Assembly: GCA_947623455.1 (NCBI GenBank)
Contig: OX392534.1
Span: forward strand, 35,035,426 to 35,099,425
Length of the DNA: 64,000 nt
Source: Mimachlamys varia
Lineage: Eukaryota; Mollusca; Bivalvia; Pectinida; Pectinidae
Reading direction: 5' to 3'
Each line of letters begins with the position of its first letter. Positions within the stretch are counted from its first letter, which is position 1. A program made the translations under genes and the position numbers. Below are positions 23,751-36,144 of this stretch, piece by piece. Below the pieces are notes generated by a model, which ran no database searches, was not told the DNA's origin, and saw only the letters and a program-made list of their open reading frames with translations.

Positions 23751-26700
23751 ATGACACTTCTTAGTGGGGGTCTCGGACGCATCTATCGGTCTGTTTCGGT
23801 GCTGGGAAGATGTTCCTCGGCAAAAGGAGTCTATCCTAGTAGAATGAACACTGTGAATTCGAAGCAACTTCATTTTAGTTTATGTCAACATCCTAGCAGA
23901 TACACTGTAAAAAAAACAATGCAAGTTCATTCTAGTCTCTGTCGATGTCTTTGTGAGGGTAGGTCCCCAGAGGCACCCGAGAGGATGAATATTCAGGACC
24001 AGGATGAAAGCTGTCAATCAAAGAAGGAGGATGTTGAAGATTCTGAAAAACTTCCCAGACCCCTGCCTTTACCCTCCCAGGAATTTCTTGACCTTTTGAA
24101 TGATCGTCAATTAGACCATTACAAGTCTATTCTGTATAAATACGAAAATAGTTGGAGTAAACTCTTTGGAGGAAACATGAAGGTATATACGACTTGCACA
24201 ACTAAATAATTTACTATATGACTTTGATATTTAAAGTATATTTTTTTTTAAATTTCCATCGTGGGGAGCTGATTGCATGTGCTAAAAATTGATTGTATAG
24301 ATGATATATATGTATGTACACCCAAAGGAAAAATAACCCTTTTAATTTTAATGGCTCCTGTTGAGCTGTTCTTTCGGACGAAATCATTAGATCTTTAAAA
24401 ATAATGATAACATGATAGCAAATTCACTGGTTGAAAAAGCACAATTTTAGGGTCCAAAATCAGGAGTATCCCTTGCCTCCTAAATAGTGAGGGTTGGCAA
24501 GTACGCTTAAAGTTCATTACTTATAGAACTGTGACGTCTGTCTTAAGTTTCACAGATACATATATACCTGACAAAGGCTTAAAAAGATTTATAGGTAACC
24601 TGAGACGAAGTCTCGAGTGACCTTTTCTTATCGTCTTTATTCCATCGTTTGTCATGCGTCCATAAACAATTTGCATTTTCAACTTCTCAAAACCCCTGAA
24701 CCAATTTGCCTGGCCAAAGATGCACCAAATTTTTTAAGTATATGGTCCTAGCCTCCGTCCGTCCGTCGTCTGTTGTCCATCTGTCAACTTTTCCTTTAAA
24801 CAACTTATTCTCATACTGAAATGTCTAGTGACATGAAATTTGGCTGGTAGCTTACTTGGAAGGAGCTGAACAAAGTTTGTGAAAAAAAATCACTTTGACC
24901 TATACTTTCAAGGTCACAGGAGTCAAATATGTTGAAACCTTCAAATAACTTCTTCTGAAATACCATCTGGCATAGAGACCTTATATTTGACTGGTACCTT
25001 CCTCGGACGAAACAATGTTTGCGAAAAGAAATGACCTTTACCCATGTTCAAGGGCACAGGAGTCAAATCTGCTATAACCTTTAAACGACTTCTGAAAATA
25101 CCAAAAGGCCTAGAAACATGGTATAAGGCGGAAAGGTTCCTTAGATAAAGCCTGACAAAGTTTGTGAAAAGAAATGACCATGACCCATATTCAAGGTCAC
25201 ATGGGTCAAATCAGTTTAAATGTCTTCTTCTGAAATACCAAAAGGACTAGAAGCATATATGATATATGGCTGAAATACCGAAATACCGAAAGGTATAAGT
25301 GATATGATATTTGGCGGATAGCTAATTTCTTTGAAGGAGCCGAACAAAGTTTGCAAAAAAAAATTAACTTTCAAGGCCAAAGGGGTCAAATATGTCAAAC
25401 CTTCCATTGACTTCTTCTGAAAAACAGTAACGCCAAGAGACATGTTATTTAGCCCAAATACTTTTCGGAAGAATCTAAGCAGTGTTTTTCTGTTAAAACT
25501 TCCTTGACAAATATAAACTTGATTGTCAAAGCTGTGTCAAACATGCTTAAATTTTAATGAGTTCTTTATAATTACTAAATCAAAGTTTTAGGCCATTTTA
25601 AAGTTACAAATGTAAGATTATAACCAGGTGAGCGATGCAGGCCTCTTGTTGAAGTTAAAGCATGTGGGGATTAGTATCGTCTGCGATGCCTTGTTGTATC
25701 TAAGCAGTGAACAGCATTCTTTTTGTGTATATAATGGTCCTATAACACGGAACAGGATTGCAGACAAAATGAATAACACGCTTAATTTGTCTGCAATGCT
25801 GTTCAGTGTTATAGGACCATAACACGGAACAGAATGCTGCTTATATTTATAATTTTCCATTAGTTTTGATAATAAATTTTTAGCCCACCATCATCAGATC
25901 AGGTGGGCTTATCAAATCGCCCTGCGTCCATGGTCAATGGTCAGTCCTTTAACAATTCTTGTTATCGCTATTCCTGGAGAACTCCTTGATGTATCATTTT
26001 CAAATTTCATTTGTCGGTTCCCCTTGGTGCCTAATTTTACATATTCTATTTTCGGGCAAATCCGATAAACAATATGGCTGACAGACGGCCATCTTGGATT
26101 TGTGAGTAATAGTTTGTTAACATTGGATGGATCATCCTCAAATTTCATTGGTAGATTCCCCTTGGTTCTTAGTTGTGGTGTATTGATTTTGGGACTGATC
26201 AGGAAAACATAATGGCTGACGGACGACCATCTTGGATTTTGATAACCAATGAAAATTTGTTATTATTATATCTTGTGAAGTATTTGAGGGATCTTTCTCA
26301 AATTTCATATGCAGGCCCCCCTTGGTCCTTAGTTTTGCTGTATTGATTTTGGGACTGATCAGGAAAACAAAAGACTGACAGATGGCCATCTTCGATTTTG
26401 ACAAGAACAAATTATTGTTATATCTTGTGAAGTATTGAATGGATTTTTCCCAAATTTCATATGCAGGTCCCCCTTGGTCATAAATACAAGATGGATCTCT
26501 CTTAAAGTTTTGGATTTTGGAACTTACCTGACGAAAACAAAACGTCTGATTAGACACCTCATTTCAACTGTTATCAGTTTTCACAAGAAATTTCAAAGTT
26601 CATAGCACTAGGATTAAATACATAAATGAAAGGGAGAAAAATAGAATTAAGATTAAATACATAAAGATTAATGAAAGTCAAAATAAGAAGGTGAAAAATC

Positions 26701-29700
26701 CATTTCTCTAAGAATGAATGAAAAATCATCAATGGTGGGCGCCAAGATCCCTCTGGGATCTCTTGTTTAAAATATTTATATTTAGTATTTGTTTTGAAAA
26801 TTTAAGGTAGTTTTTCCTCATAAATTGAACAGCCAACAGCCAGTATCACCCAGCTATCTCCAACGTTATGGTCATGACGTCCCAATAGTTATGACGTCAT
26901 AGTAACCACTCCAGATGTTTGGTCTCGTAACACGGAACTGGCCTTAGTAGTGTCATGTAGTGGCAATGCAGAGCAAATGTAAATGTAACATGTCGTTTAC
27001 TTAAGTATTTTCAAATATTTCACCTCTGAGAAAACAGCATGAAGTCATGTACATAGACAGAAATATTAGATGCATTGCTGAACATTGATAAAATGTATCA
27101 TATTCTTTTTCCAGGTTCCTACTGTTCTGACAGATTCCAACTGGAGATACATTCTAGGGTTTGGGACAACTCGGACAGCGGACATTTTGAGGAAGTTTTA
27201 TTACAAGGAGTTAAAGAAAAAGTTGAAAAAAGAAACAAAACTGTTGGAAGGAAATAAAGAAAACTGGACTGAACACAAACACAGCACACCGGGAAAAGCC
27301 TCAATAAAAGCTTATAATATTATAAAGACATTCCAAGCCATGGAACATGGTCAAGAGCTTGTCTTTGACCTTGGTTTTAAATCTGATGATCAAGTAGGCC
27401 ACATTTTCAGGGAAGAGGCCAGAATCCGAAAACAACTCCAAGAGACCATACATGACAATGCCAAACAAAGATTTCCGTTTCATTTGGTGTTCTGTAACGT
27501 AAATGAGTGGTCTCATAGCATGTTGGAGGAAGTCGCTGCTGATATTCCTATTACAATAACAGACCAGTGCTACCTTAGCATGTTCGTAAAGCAGGACCTT
27601 GTGTACCTCTCCCCTGATGCAGTGACAGAGCTAAAAACGTTCAACCACAAACACATTTACATAGTCGGATGTATAACAGACCTGGTAACCAAGCCGTTTA
27701 CAAGGACCAAGGCATACAAGCAGCGCATAAAGTGTAGGAGTTTCCCTATCAAAAAATACTTAGGGTGAGTTTTGACCCAACAAAAAACTATTGGCTCTGG
27801 TAGATATTTGACTATTGCATACTTGTCAACCCTCCCTATTTAGGAGGTAGACTCCCAATTTTGAAGCCTAAAATTCTGCATTTTCAGCCAATGAATTTGC
27901 TTAACTATTACTATGTTTTCAGATCTGATGAATTCATCTGATAGACCGGTTCAAAAGAAGCCATTTTAAAGTGTTATTTTTCCTTTTGGTGTACATACAC
28001 ACATATTATTTATGTTTTCAATTCTGAGTACACGTTATCTCCCCCATGGAAAATTAAAAAAGTTGGCAAGTATGCTATTGCGGAGTATGAGTGGTGGAGA
28101 TGACGTCCATATATTTGAGACAATAAGTAGCTGCTGCCCGCCACCTAGTGGCGCACACCCTATAGTGATCTCGCCGTCTGTATGTCTGTCCAAAACACAT
28201 GTGTCTGCTTCATAACTTTGTTAACATTCATAGTAGAAGGATAAAACTTTGCATGATAATGTTAACCACTATCAGAAAGGGGTTATAGTGGTCGCTGTCT
28301 GCCTATTCCCACAAAATGGTAGTTATAACTTATGCGACACTTTTCTAGGAGATCCCATACACTTTCTTAATGGGATTTGTTCTGTTTACGATGTGTGTGA
28401 CCTAATTTTTATAGAAGTGTTAGTAGCGTTTGCTGTGCATATATAGCGATTACCCAGGTAGTTAAAATCCGGATATACAGAGTTTGAGACACTTAGCGGT
28501 TATCTCCATAACTGCTGTAAATAAATAAGGGTGACAACTTTTACAGTATCTGGTGCTTCGTTCCGAATACTGTAGGAGATTTGGGTAAATAGGGACAAGT
28601 GGGCCACTTCTAATTAATTTCTCAAATGAATCTTACATAACTTCACATATGATTAACTCTAACTACAGTGTACATTCATGAATTTTAAACATTTTTAAAC
28701 GAACACTATAGAATCCTGCAGAATGCAGAAATAGGAAGACTGGTTTACCATTTCGCCCTCTGGTGAGTGAAAGGCCAATCCATATGACTGACATAAAAAT
28801 GTTCGCTTCAAACCACAGACTTGTAATATATATAAAGCAGCGAATGTAATTGTTGAAACCTCACATCTGATTAAAACCATTTGACTGCTAATCGCAACAA
28901 AAGTTTTGTTGATAAAAATGGCCCTAAATGTTGATCGCGACAAAATTGTAATTTTCAATCGTTGGCCGACAAAAACTGGAATAACACAGTCTGAAATTAA
29001 CAATTATAGTATTGCTAATCTTATTATTCGTCGCTATATAATATTCGTCGCTGTGCGTTCACCTCACCAAAGGTACCTACAGAAATTTGATTTCTGGTAA
29101 CAATGTCCGACAACTACGTAAGCTTCAGTTATACTTTACTTCTCTGCAAAAATACCAAATACATATACTTCATTAAGTGCATTAAATGTTATTGCATATA
29201 TTTTGGTTAGATTTAGATAGTTTATGGTTAAAAATTTTGAGGTAGGACTGTTGCGTCAGAGTCGTCCGTAATTTCCTTCATTTTTTCATGACGGTACAGT
29301 GTAAATATGGGCAGTTGTCAGTATTATTACATAACTGTTCAGCATTACCTTACTCCGCCCATCAATTTACTACTTTAGATTGAACGACCAATCAAATCGT
29401 TTGTTGTAAGATTCCCTCATGGTGAAAACACATGCCATGCTATTCATTATTGTCCCTTTGATTTAAATCGTAGAAACTGGCTGATCAGAGCGTTGGCGCT
29501 AAGACTGATCAGTGAAACACAGAGACCTGAGAAGTTGTTACAGCCAGTTTGCATTTTAAAAAAAATGCACCTTTTACATTTCATTCTTTTACTATGTCCA
29601 AATATCCGAGTAACGCCTCCTTTAGTACTTCAAGTACTTTTGATTTAATGATATTTGTGACACTTTTGGACAAAAGAAAAGTCAAATAACTACTATTTCG

Positions 29701-31222
29701 TGCAAGGACGTCCATCTGTCTGTCCGAAACACATTTTTGTCTACTCCAAGTGACTAAAATATATAAACTTTATTTATTTTACAACAATTATGAAACAAGT
29801 TATCCAACTTATATAAATCACTCTTGTTGGCCCAGATGTTAGCGCGCAAGGGGTCTTATTGTGGGAGGAAACTGGAGTATCCAGAGAAAACCCACGTAGT
29901 CAGGGAGGTGACCCCTTACCTTTTCAAGTCCGGTTGGGGAATCGAACCCCAGCCGCCTTGGTGAAAGGCAAGTGTGATATCCACTGCACCACGGACCGTC
30001 AAACAACTACCATTTTGTGGTGACATCCGTCTGTCTGTCCGCTCCACATGACTTTGTAACAATTCATAGTAGAGGGATGAAACTTTGCATGATTGTTATT
30101 AAACACATTAAGAAGTTGTGTCACATAATTACTTTATAATGTGTATACATGTGTCCTATGAATGAAGGGAGACAGGTTGTATCAGAACCGGACATTATCT
30201 TCTGGTTCTATATAACTGTCTTAGGTCAAAGGTCAAATGTTATACTGTATATATCTTTTGTATAAGATCAGCTACTGGCATTAACTTTGTTTGTACAATA
30301 TTTTAAATACGATAATACTCCATAACTGTTAAAGTACAACTAACTATTACATGGAAGCTTACATTGTAATATAATTATGTTACAACATTGTAATATATAA
30401 GCTATACCATTGTTATATAAGTTATAGCATTGTAATATATGCTTTAACATTGTAATATATATTATAGCATTGTTATATAAGTTATAGCATTGTAATATAT
30501 GCTTTAACATTGTAATATATGTTATAGCATTGTTATATAAGTTATAGCATTGTAATATATGCTTTAACATTGTAATATATGTTATAGCATTGTATTATAT
30601 GTTATGATAGTGTAATATATGTCATATCATTGTAATATAGTATAACATTGTAATATATGCTATAACATTGTGATATATGCTATACCATTGTAATATATGT
30701 TAAAACATTGTAAAATATGCTATAATATTGTAATATATGCTATACCATTGTAATATATGTTATAACATTGTAATATATGTTATACCATTGTAATATATCA
30801 TACCCAGACAAATAAATGTGACCCTTTTCATTAAAATAAGAAATACCTTAAACCTAGATATATTTGTAATTCTAGTTTATTCTTCCTATGAGTTGTTTAA
30901 AGCTTTATTTACCGGTATATTTAGTAACCAACAAATTTCCTTGGGTCAGATATATAATTTATATTAACTAAACATTTCATAATCAATTCACTGGATGCAT
31001 ATGTGCTCTATGAACCTCTATATCATCCTCATTTTTATTTTGTTTTGCAGGAATATAACATCTGAGCTCCTGACTTTAAACAACGTAGCTAACATACTTC
31101 ATGACATGAAAGACACTGGTGATTGGACGAAGGCGTTAAAACATGTTCCCCAGCGCTTCCAAAAAAGTCAAGATCATGATCATGAAATGAAGCAAAAGCA
31201 AAAGTTCAGACGACGAAAATAA
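23751..31222 (+). CDS. TRMT10C: TRMT10C / mitochondrial RNase P protein 1 homologue
   Basis: Exons: 23751-24182, 27115-27764, 31051-31222; GT-AG introns, phases 0 and 2, 417 residues. The N-terminus is basic and Ser/Arg-rich, like a mitochondrial presequence. The C-terminal TRM10-type SPOUT methyltransferase domain shows HLVFCNVNEW, VYLSPDAVTEL (about 307-317), IYIVGCITDLVTKP (about 325-338, with the conserved acidic position), FPIKKYLG, then LTLNNVANIL and TGDWTKALKHVPQRF, the usual family ending. In animals this protein methylates position 9 of mitochondrial tRNAs and, with a dehydrogenase partner and PRORP, cleaves tRNA 5' leaders. ATG 23751 was chosen because it opens the exon's long frame. 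A TTCTCTATTGCCAG acceptor at 23724 implies an upstream 5' UTR exon. Length fits the family (about 400). Confidence 0.93.
24600..25652 (+). mobile_element. Degenerate HINE/pearl-like element A2 in TRMT10C intron 1
   Basis: A GCCTCCGTCCGTCCGTCGTC microsatellite (about 24753) is followed by five or six diverged core repeats (CTTCTTCTGAAATACC, CAAGGTCACA) and the family 3' end CCAGGTGAGCGATGCAGGCC-TCTTGTTG at about 25624-25650. The 3' hairpin is broken. A different 5' piece (ACCTGAGACGAAGTCTCGAG) precedes it, perhaps a second truncated element. Confidence 0.65.
25655..27000 (-). mobile_element. Foldback element F, copy 1, split by a HINE-like insertion
   Basis: The two halves (about 25655-25878 and 26769-27000) together match the uninterrupted + strand copy at 37955-38385. 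Its left half is a hairpin of GGTCCTATAACACGGAACAG and its complement around GATTGCAGACAAA. Its right half carries CCAACGTTATGGTCATGACG and ATTTGCTCTGCATTGCC in reverse. Confidence 0.75.
25880..26768 (+). mobile_element. HINE-like element, family B, copy 1 (nested)
   Basis: 5' end TAGCCCACCATCATCAGATC with AGGTGGGCT; internal repeats of about 160 bp (CAAATTTCATATGCAGG, CCCCTTGGTC, GGCCATCTT); 3' end GGTGGGCGCC, hairpin AGATCCCTCTGGGATCT, then CTTGTTT. It is inserted inside foldback element F. Other family B pieces are at 31232-31600 and 37080-37447. Confidence 0.75.
28100..30150. repeat. Dispersed repeat G fragments in TRMT10C intron 2
   Basis: Three fragments (about 28140-28320, 29700-29760, 30005-30125) share CATCCGTCTGTCTGTCC-type and CATAGTAGAGGGATGAAACT / TTTGCATGAT blocks. 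The intervals 28470-29690 hold no gene: short open frames there have no homology or splice context. Confidence 0.5.
29757..29998 (-). mobile_element. tRNA-derived SINE family B, full length, reverse
   Basis: On the - strand the head reads GTCCGTGGTGCAGTGGATAT with B box GGGGTTCGATTCCCC. The body has GTTTTCTCTGGATACTCC and CATCTGGGCCAACAAGAGTG, and it ends in an AT-rich AATAAATAAAG tail. Fragments of the same family lie at 22865-22990 and 44325-44462. Confidence 0.85.
30363..30797. repeat. AT-rich 20-21-bp minisatellite
   Basis: About 21 units of TATGCTATAACATTGTAATA with GTTATAGCATTGTTATATAA variants; higher-order blocks of about 62 bp repeat near 30415-30580. It lies in TRMT10C intron 2, about 250 bp before exon 3. 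Confidence 0.9.
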
Positions 31223-31231
31223 ACTTATCGA

Positions 31232-31600
31232 TTTTAAGCCCACGTATCAAGGGCAAGGCACCATCACCAGATGGTGGGCTATATTCATATCGTCCTGCAT
31301 CCGTGGTTTGTGGTGTCCTCTAATGATTCTTGTGGTCATTATATCTTGAGAAGTACTAGATAGATCCTTCTCAAATTTCATATGCAGGTTCCCCTTGGTC
31401 CCCAAGTTTTGCATTGTCCAGCTTTTGAGCTGATCTGAAAAACAATATGGCTGACAGGCAGCCATCTTTGATTGGACACAAATAGTTCACTATTTCTCTG
31501 GTAATACTGGATGGATCCTTCTCATATTTCATATGCAGGTTCCCCTTGGACCCTAGTTGTGCATTGTCTAGTTTTTGAGCTGATTCAAAGAACAATATGG
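31232..31600 (+). mobile_element. HINE-like element, family B, copy 2 (3' end lost)
   Basis: Begins in AAGCCCACGTATCAAGG and ACCAGATGGTGGGCT, with two internal repeats sharing CAAATTTCATATGCAGG and CCCCTTGGTCC. No terminal hairpin is present; it runs into a (TGTATTGTATTACA)n-like stretch at 31605-31685. It starts 10 bp after the TRMT10C stop codon. Confidence 0.65.
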
Positions 31601-31744
31601 CAACAAAACTGCATGTATTGTATTACATGTATGGTATTACATGTATTGTATTACACGTCTGGTTTTACATGTATGGTGTTACATACTTTCAGCCGAATAC
31701 TTTCAGCGCAAAAGGTACTAAAGTGAGATTACAGCAAAAAATAT

Positions 31745-32262
31745 ATAGGGATTGAAAGTCATTTTTTTAACTTTCATAGTGCTATGAAAGGTCAGCCATT
31801 ACATCATGTTAAATATGGATGTAACGGCTGACCTTTCATAGCACTATGAAAGTTAAAAAAAATCACTTTCAATCTATATATTTACATTTTTACTATAGAA
31901 CAAGTACTCAACTGCATTTTATATTTTTTTCCAATTAATAGTATATTACCTGCATTTGTATATGTGTTGTCATTTTAAGGACATTGGCGGAACATTGTCA
32001 TTTTAAGGACATTGGCGGAACAGCCCAGCTTGAATAAAAATGGCGCCAATGATAATAAATAGTCATTTGAGCATTTGACGCAAGGTCATTCTCCATGTTA
32101 TTCGAAGCCGCGCAACAAGACTCTCATTGAACAAGCTTGATCTATGACATCATAATTAAACCACGTGCTACGTCTCGAGAACAATTGCTTTAATAATTTT
32201 ATGAAAGGCATTTTTGCTGATAATCTTCATATAGTGGGTTGCAGCGCAAATGTAAATATATG
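31745..32262 (+). mobile_element. Dispersed element E, copy 2, with a 58-nt hairpin
   Basis: 31804-32262 matches the element at 17586-18042, including GAACAAGCTTGATCTATGAC and ATAGTGGGTTGCAGCG. Here an extra arm at 31745-31804 is the reverse complement of 31819-31876 (AACTTTCATAGTGCTATGAA inside both), giving a stem of about 58 bp with two or three mismatches. ACATTGGCGGAACA is tandemly doubled (31980 and 32008). Confidence 0.75.
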
Positions 32263-32379
32263 TTTACAGTATATCTGTTCATGATGTGTCAGCATCCTAT
32301 AGTTAAAAAAGAAATGTTATAGAGTCTGCCTTTAAACTGAATTTATTATTTTTATTTTCATTATATTATCTTTTGCCAG

Positions 32380-32413
32380 CGTCAGAGAAGTGTACCATGG
32401 GTTTCCGACGATG
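32380..32413 (+). repeat. 34-bp segment shared with the 50.2-kb hairpin
   Basis: CGTCAGAGAAGTGTACCATG followed by GGTTTCCGACGATG matches an arm of the palindrome at 50160-50246 with one difference. A splice-acceptor-like TTATCTTTTGCCAG directly precedes it. Confidence 0.6.
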
Positions 32414-32809
32414 CTATTGATATGGACAAGTCTAATGTGGTCTAAAGGGGTGAAAGGTTATAGAGGTTCACCATCAAGTGATGAATAGTTATCACATTTA
32501 TCTAACTCGAGTTGATCAATTAATTTTAAACTTTGCAATATTTATACAGGTTGGAAGATGACAAGGTAACACAAGCTTTCTATTAGGATAGGTTTGTGTA
32601 TTTCATTTGCAAATTAAGCCATTACGTTTCCTTTGGAAAATGCATTAAGTCGCTTTCCAAGTGGTATAAAAATTTCAATGGATGATAAATTAAGTCGCAA
32701 TGTAAGATGGGCTTACAAAGCGTTCATGATTTGTGTTTTAAGTTTCATCAATATAAATGTATAAATAAAATGTGTTCACAACATATATTACTCATTTGTT
32801 TAAATGATG

Positions 32810-33665
32810 TAGATATATATACAATGCATTCCTGTTAATATCATGTTGCATTTGTTGGACAAAAGCATGATATTAACAGGAATGTGATATAAAAAGAAAC
32901 AATGTTTCTCCATTAAATCTAGTGCATTTCGAATCTCCTTTACTAAAAGTATGCTATTCAATGTATATCTGAAGACGTTTAAATCTATAGATAACATTAT
33001 TTCATTAAAGGCCCAATATACGTAACTTCAGGAAATTTTTCGTGATTCTGAAAAATTCTGAAAAAAATCCAGTCGATAACTATGCATAAATAAGCCTAAA
33101 ACGAAGTAAAACTGAGCAGTAACTAATAAGCAACTCTTGACAGAAAAATCCAAAGAATTGAAAATAATTCAGGTGGGGCCCACTTCAACAACAAACTGAA
33201 GTTAGAAGACAGTTCAAAATGGACGCGTGTTTACAAATACCAAGTTTCAACTGCTGCTGTATCGGTAACCGTATACGAATTCATCTTGAATATTGCTGAT
33301 ATCAGTTAATCTTAGCTAAATCTATAAATATAAGAAGGTATTAGGCTTAATTTTCGCTTCAAGTTTTGCTGAAAGTTACTTATATTAGGCCTTTAAATAA
33401 ATCTTCTTTTTTTTTTGGTATTTTCTATGCAATATTTTGTACAAGTTGTAACTGAAATCAATGGAAATAGCATCATTTTCTGGATATTTAATGTGATTGA
33501 ATTAAAAAACATGATATCAAGAGGAATTCACCTCAAAATCCATGATATTAACCAAATGAAAGTACATAAATTTAATATATAGAGGGAAAAATGGTGCTTG
33601 GGAAAAACATGATATAAAGAGGAATGTGATATTAACAGGGGTGATAATAAGTGGAATCCACTGTA
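32810..33665 (+). mobile_element. TA-flanked MITE (pogo/Tc1-like), copy A, split by another MITE
   Basis: Left end TACAATGCATTCCTGTTAAT, right end GGGGTGATAATAAGTGG-AATCCACTGTA. The inner segments TGTTGCATTTGTTGGACAAA and CAATATTTTGTACAAGTTGT match copy B at 35143-35583. Copy A is interrupted by the TTAA-flanked MITE at 33009-33392. Confidence 0.7.
33009..33392 (+). mobile_element. TTAA-flanked MITE, copy 2
   Basis: Same terminal repeats as copy 1 (right end mutated: ACTTATATTAGGCCT). TTAA lies at 33005-33008 and 33393-33396. Nested in the TA-flanked MITE copy A. Confidence 0.88.
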
Positions 33666-33669
33666 TATG

Positions 33670-34505
33670 TATCTGTGTATACTTATGTTATTCATTGTAT
33701 TACATCATAAATGTTGTTACCAAGATATTAAAAGTAATTGCCGAAGATAGCCGATACACGACTTGAAAATTTTAGCGATAATCAACTGCAATTTGCCATG
33801 GTGAGTTCTGTATGTTTATATATATATATGTGTATATATAAAATAGAATAAAATCTTGTCTGTATCATTAATGTAAACAGTATTACTTGGACAGCCTGGT
33901 ACATGTACATTTGTATGCCACCTAAATCTTCATCATCAGAAACCCACTCTTACCCGTTAACTCTCCCTCAGTATGAGGGAGACTCCCTCATTTTGACCAG
34001 AATTGACCAATCTTCCTTGAAATCTCCTTCATCAAAGTCCAAACTCACACAAACTCAAAATCTACATCCTGTGGTCAAATGATCTCCTAGTTACTGCAGG
34101 GTGTGTAATGACCATAATAGGTGTATCTGGATCAAATGAATACTTTGTGAAGTTATTTTGATACATAATAAGGGAAAGACAAATTGAGCAATGTAGTTTC
34201 GGTCGCATTTCACGCTCTTTCTCCCTCATTGGAAATATGGTATGAGGGAGATCTCCCTCATTGGAGGTTTCAAAGGTAATTAACACCTATGTACACTTAT
34301 AAATTAATCTGGTATCATCTGAGGCTAAAGAGTGAAGAACTTCAAATTGATACGGATCTTATGACAATTATTAGCCTTGTGAATGCAATTTGTTGTGGTT
34401 ATAGTAGATATGGTGTTTTAAAAAGGACTTTTTATATTAAAAAGCTGAAAATTTTGTCACATTGTTTTTCAATGAGCTTCTGAAGTTTGGTCATTTTATT
34501 TCTTT
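33670..34505. other. Intergenic stretch with CTCCCTCA/TGAGGGAG inverted pieces
   Basis: Between 33960 and 34270 the words CTCCCTCAGTATGAGGGAG and ATGAGGGAGATCTCCCTCAT form small hairpins about 270 bp apart, perhaps the ends of a foldback element. No coding sequence was recognised. Confidence 0.4.
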
Positions 34506-35142
34506 TTTTAGCTCAGTGCCAGTTGAACTTAATTGTGTTTTGGTGCGTTGTCCGGCATCTGTCAACTTTTTTTCTTAAATGACTTTTTTCTTAAAAACTG
34601 GAGGACCAAGGGCCCAGGCCAGTAGATACCTAAAACGAAGTGACTACAAAGTTTTCCTCAGATAACTAAATGACCCACTTTCAAGTTACAGGGGTTAAAC
34701 ATGTAAAAAAAAACCTTTAAAAATCTTCTCAATAACCAAAAGGCTCAGAGTACTGCATGATACTTGGCCAGAAGATACATAAATTGCACCTGGCATGAAT
34801 TAGTATAAAGTTTTTCTTAAACAATTTACCTTGACCTACTTTCAAGGTCACATGGGTCAAATATGTAAAAAAAATCCTGAAACTATTTGATACTTGGCTA
34901 GTAGCTATAGGTACCAGGCATGAAGTACTATAAAATTACATCAAACAAATGACCTTGTCCTTCTTTTCAGGTCATAGGGGTCAAACATGTAACAGGTAAA
35001 TACATAAAAACCTAAATAAACTACTTTTCAATAACCCAAAGATTCCAAGCTAGCAAGCATGAAGTTGTATAAATTTAAACTTTCCTCAAACAATTCACCT
35101 CGACTTTATGTGAATGAGGCTGATTTATTTAACAATAACAGT

Positions 35143-35583
35143 GCACTCCTCTTTATATCATGTTGCATTTGTCAGACAAAAACATGACTCAAAAAGAAAT
35201 GTGACATTAACAGAATCATGTATTTCCACCAAATCTAGTGGATGTTGAATCTCCATAACTAAAAGTAAGCTACTCAATATACATATATGAAGATGTATCA
35301 ATCTATAGAAACCAAAGTAACATTATTTCATCAAAAAAAAAAATTCTATGCAATATTTTGTACAAGTTGTATCTGAAATCAATGGAAATTGCAATATTTT
35401 CTGTATACTTTATGTGATAAGTTAAAAAAAAACATGATATAAAGAGGAATTCCCACAAAATACATGATATTAACCAAATAAAATTACATAGATTATATTG
35501 AGGTGAAAATGATGCTGATGAAAAACTTGATATAAAGAGGAATGCAATATTAACAGGAGTGATATTAAGTGGAAGCCACTGTA
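35143..35583 (+). mobile_element. TA-flanked MITE (pogo/Tc1-like), copy B, uninterrupted
   Basis: Left CAGTGCACTCCTCTTTATAT, right CAGGAGTGATATTAAGTGG-AAGCCACTGTA. It is about 440 bp with no ORF. It serves as the empty-site reference for the MITE insertion in copy A. Confidence 0.7.
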
Positions 35584-35758
35584 CTATTTTTCAATAAATG
35601 TCCGTGGGAGTAACTCCCCTTGCATCACTATTTTTGTAACTATATATTTTATATACTTGATGCTCTTTTTTCCCTCTACATTTTGTAATATATTAAAGTC
35701 CAGTCAAATTCATTTTTTATCATGAACAAATTTCAATAGAATTAATTTTTGCCCTTAA

Positions 35759-36144
35759 AGGCCCAATATACGTAACTTCAAGGAAATTTTCGTGATTTTA
35801 AAAAATTCTGAAAAAAAATCCAGTTGATAACCATGCAAAAATAAGCCTAAAACGAAGTAAACCTGAGCGGTAACTAACAAGAAACTCCTGACAAAAAAAA
35901 TCCAAAGAATTTAAAATAATTCAGGTGGGGCCCACTTCAACAACAAGCCGAAGGTAGAAGACGGTTCGAAATGGACGCGTGTTTACAAATAGCGTGTTTC
36001 CACTGCTGCTGTACTGGTAACCGCGAAAGAATTCATCTTAAATATTGCTGATATCAGTTAATCTTAACTAAATCTATAAATATAATAAGTTATTAGGCTT
36101 GATTTTCGCTTCAAGTTTTACCGAAAGTTACGTATATTGGGCCT
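35759..36144 (+). mobile_element. TTAA-flanked MITE, copy 3
   Basis: AGGCCCAATATACGTAACTT at the left and its complement at the right, with TTAA at 35755-35758 and 36145-36148. Confidence 0.9.

Noticed and set aside
28695..29003. 102-codon - strand frame in TRMT10C intron 2
   Set aside because: No recognisable domain, no splice context and AT-biased residues; likely chance.
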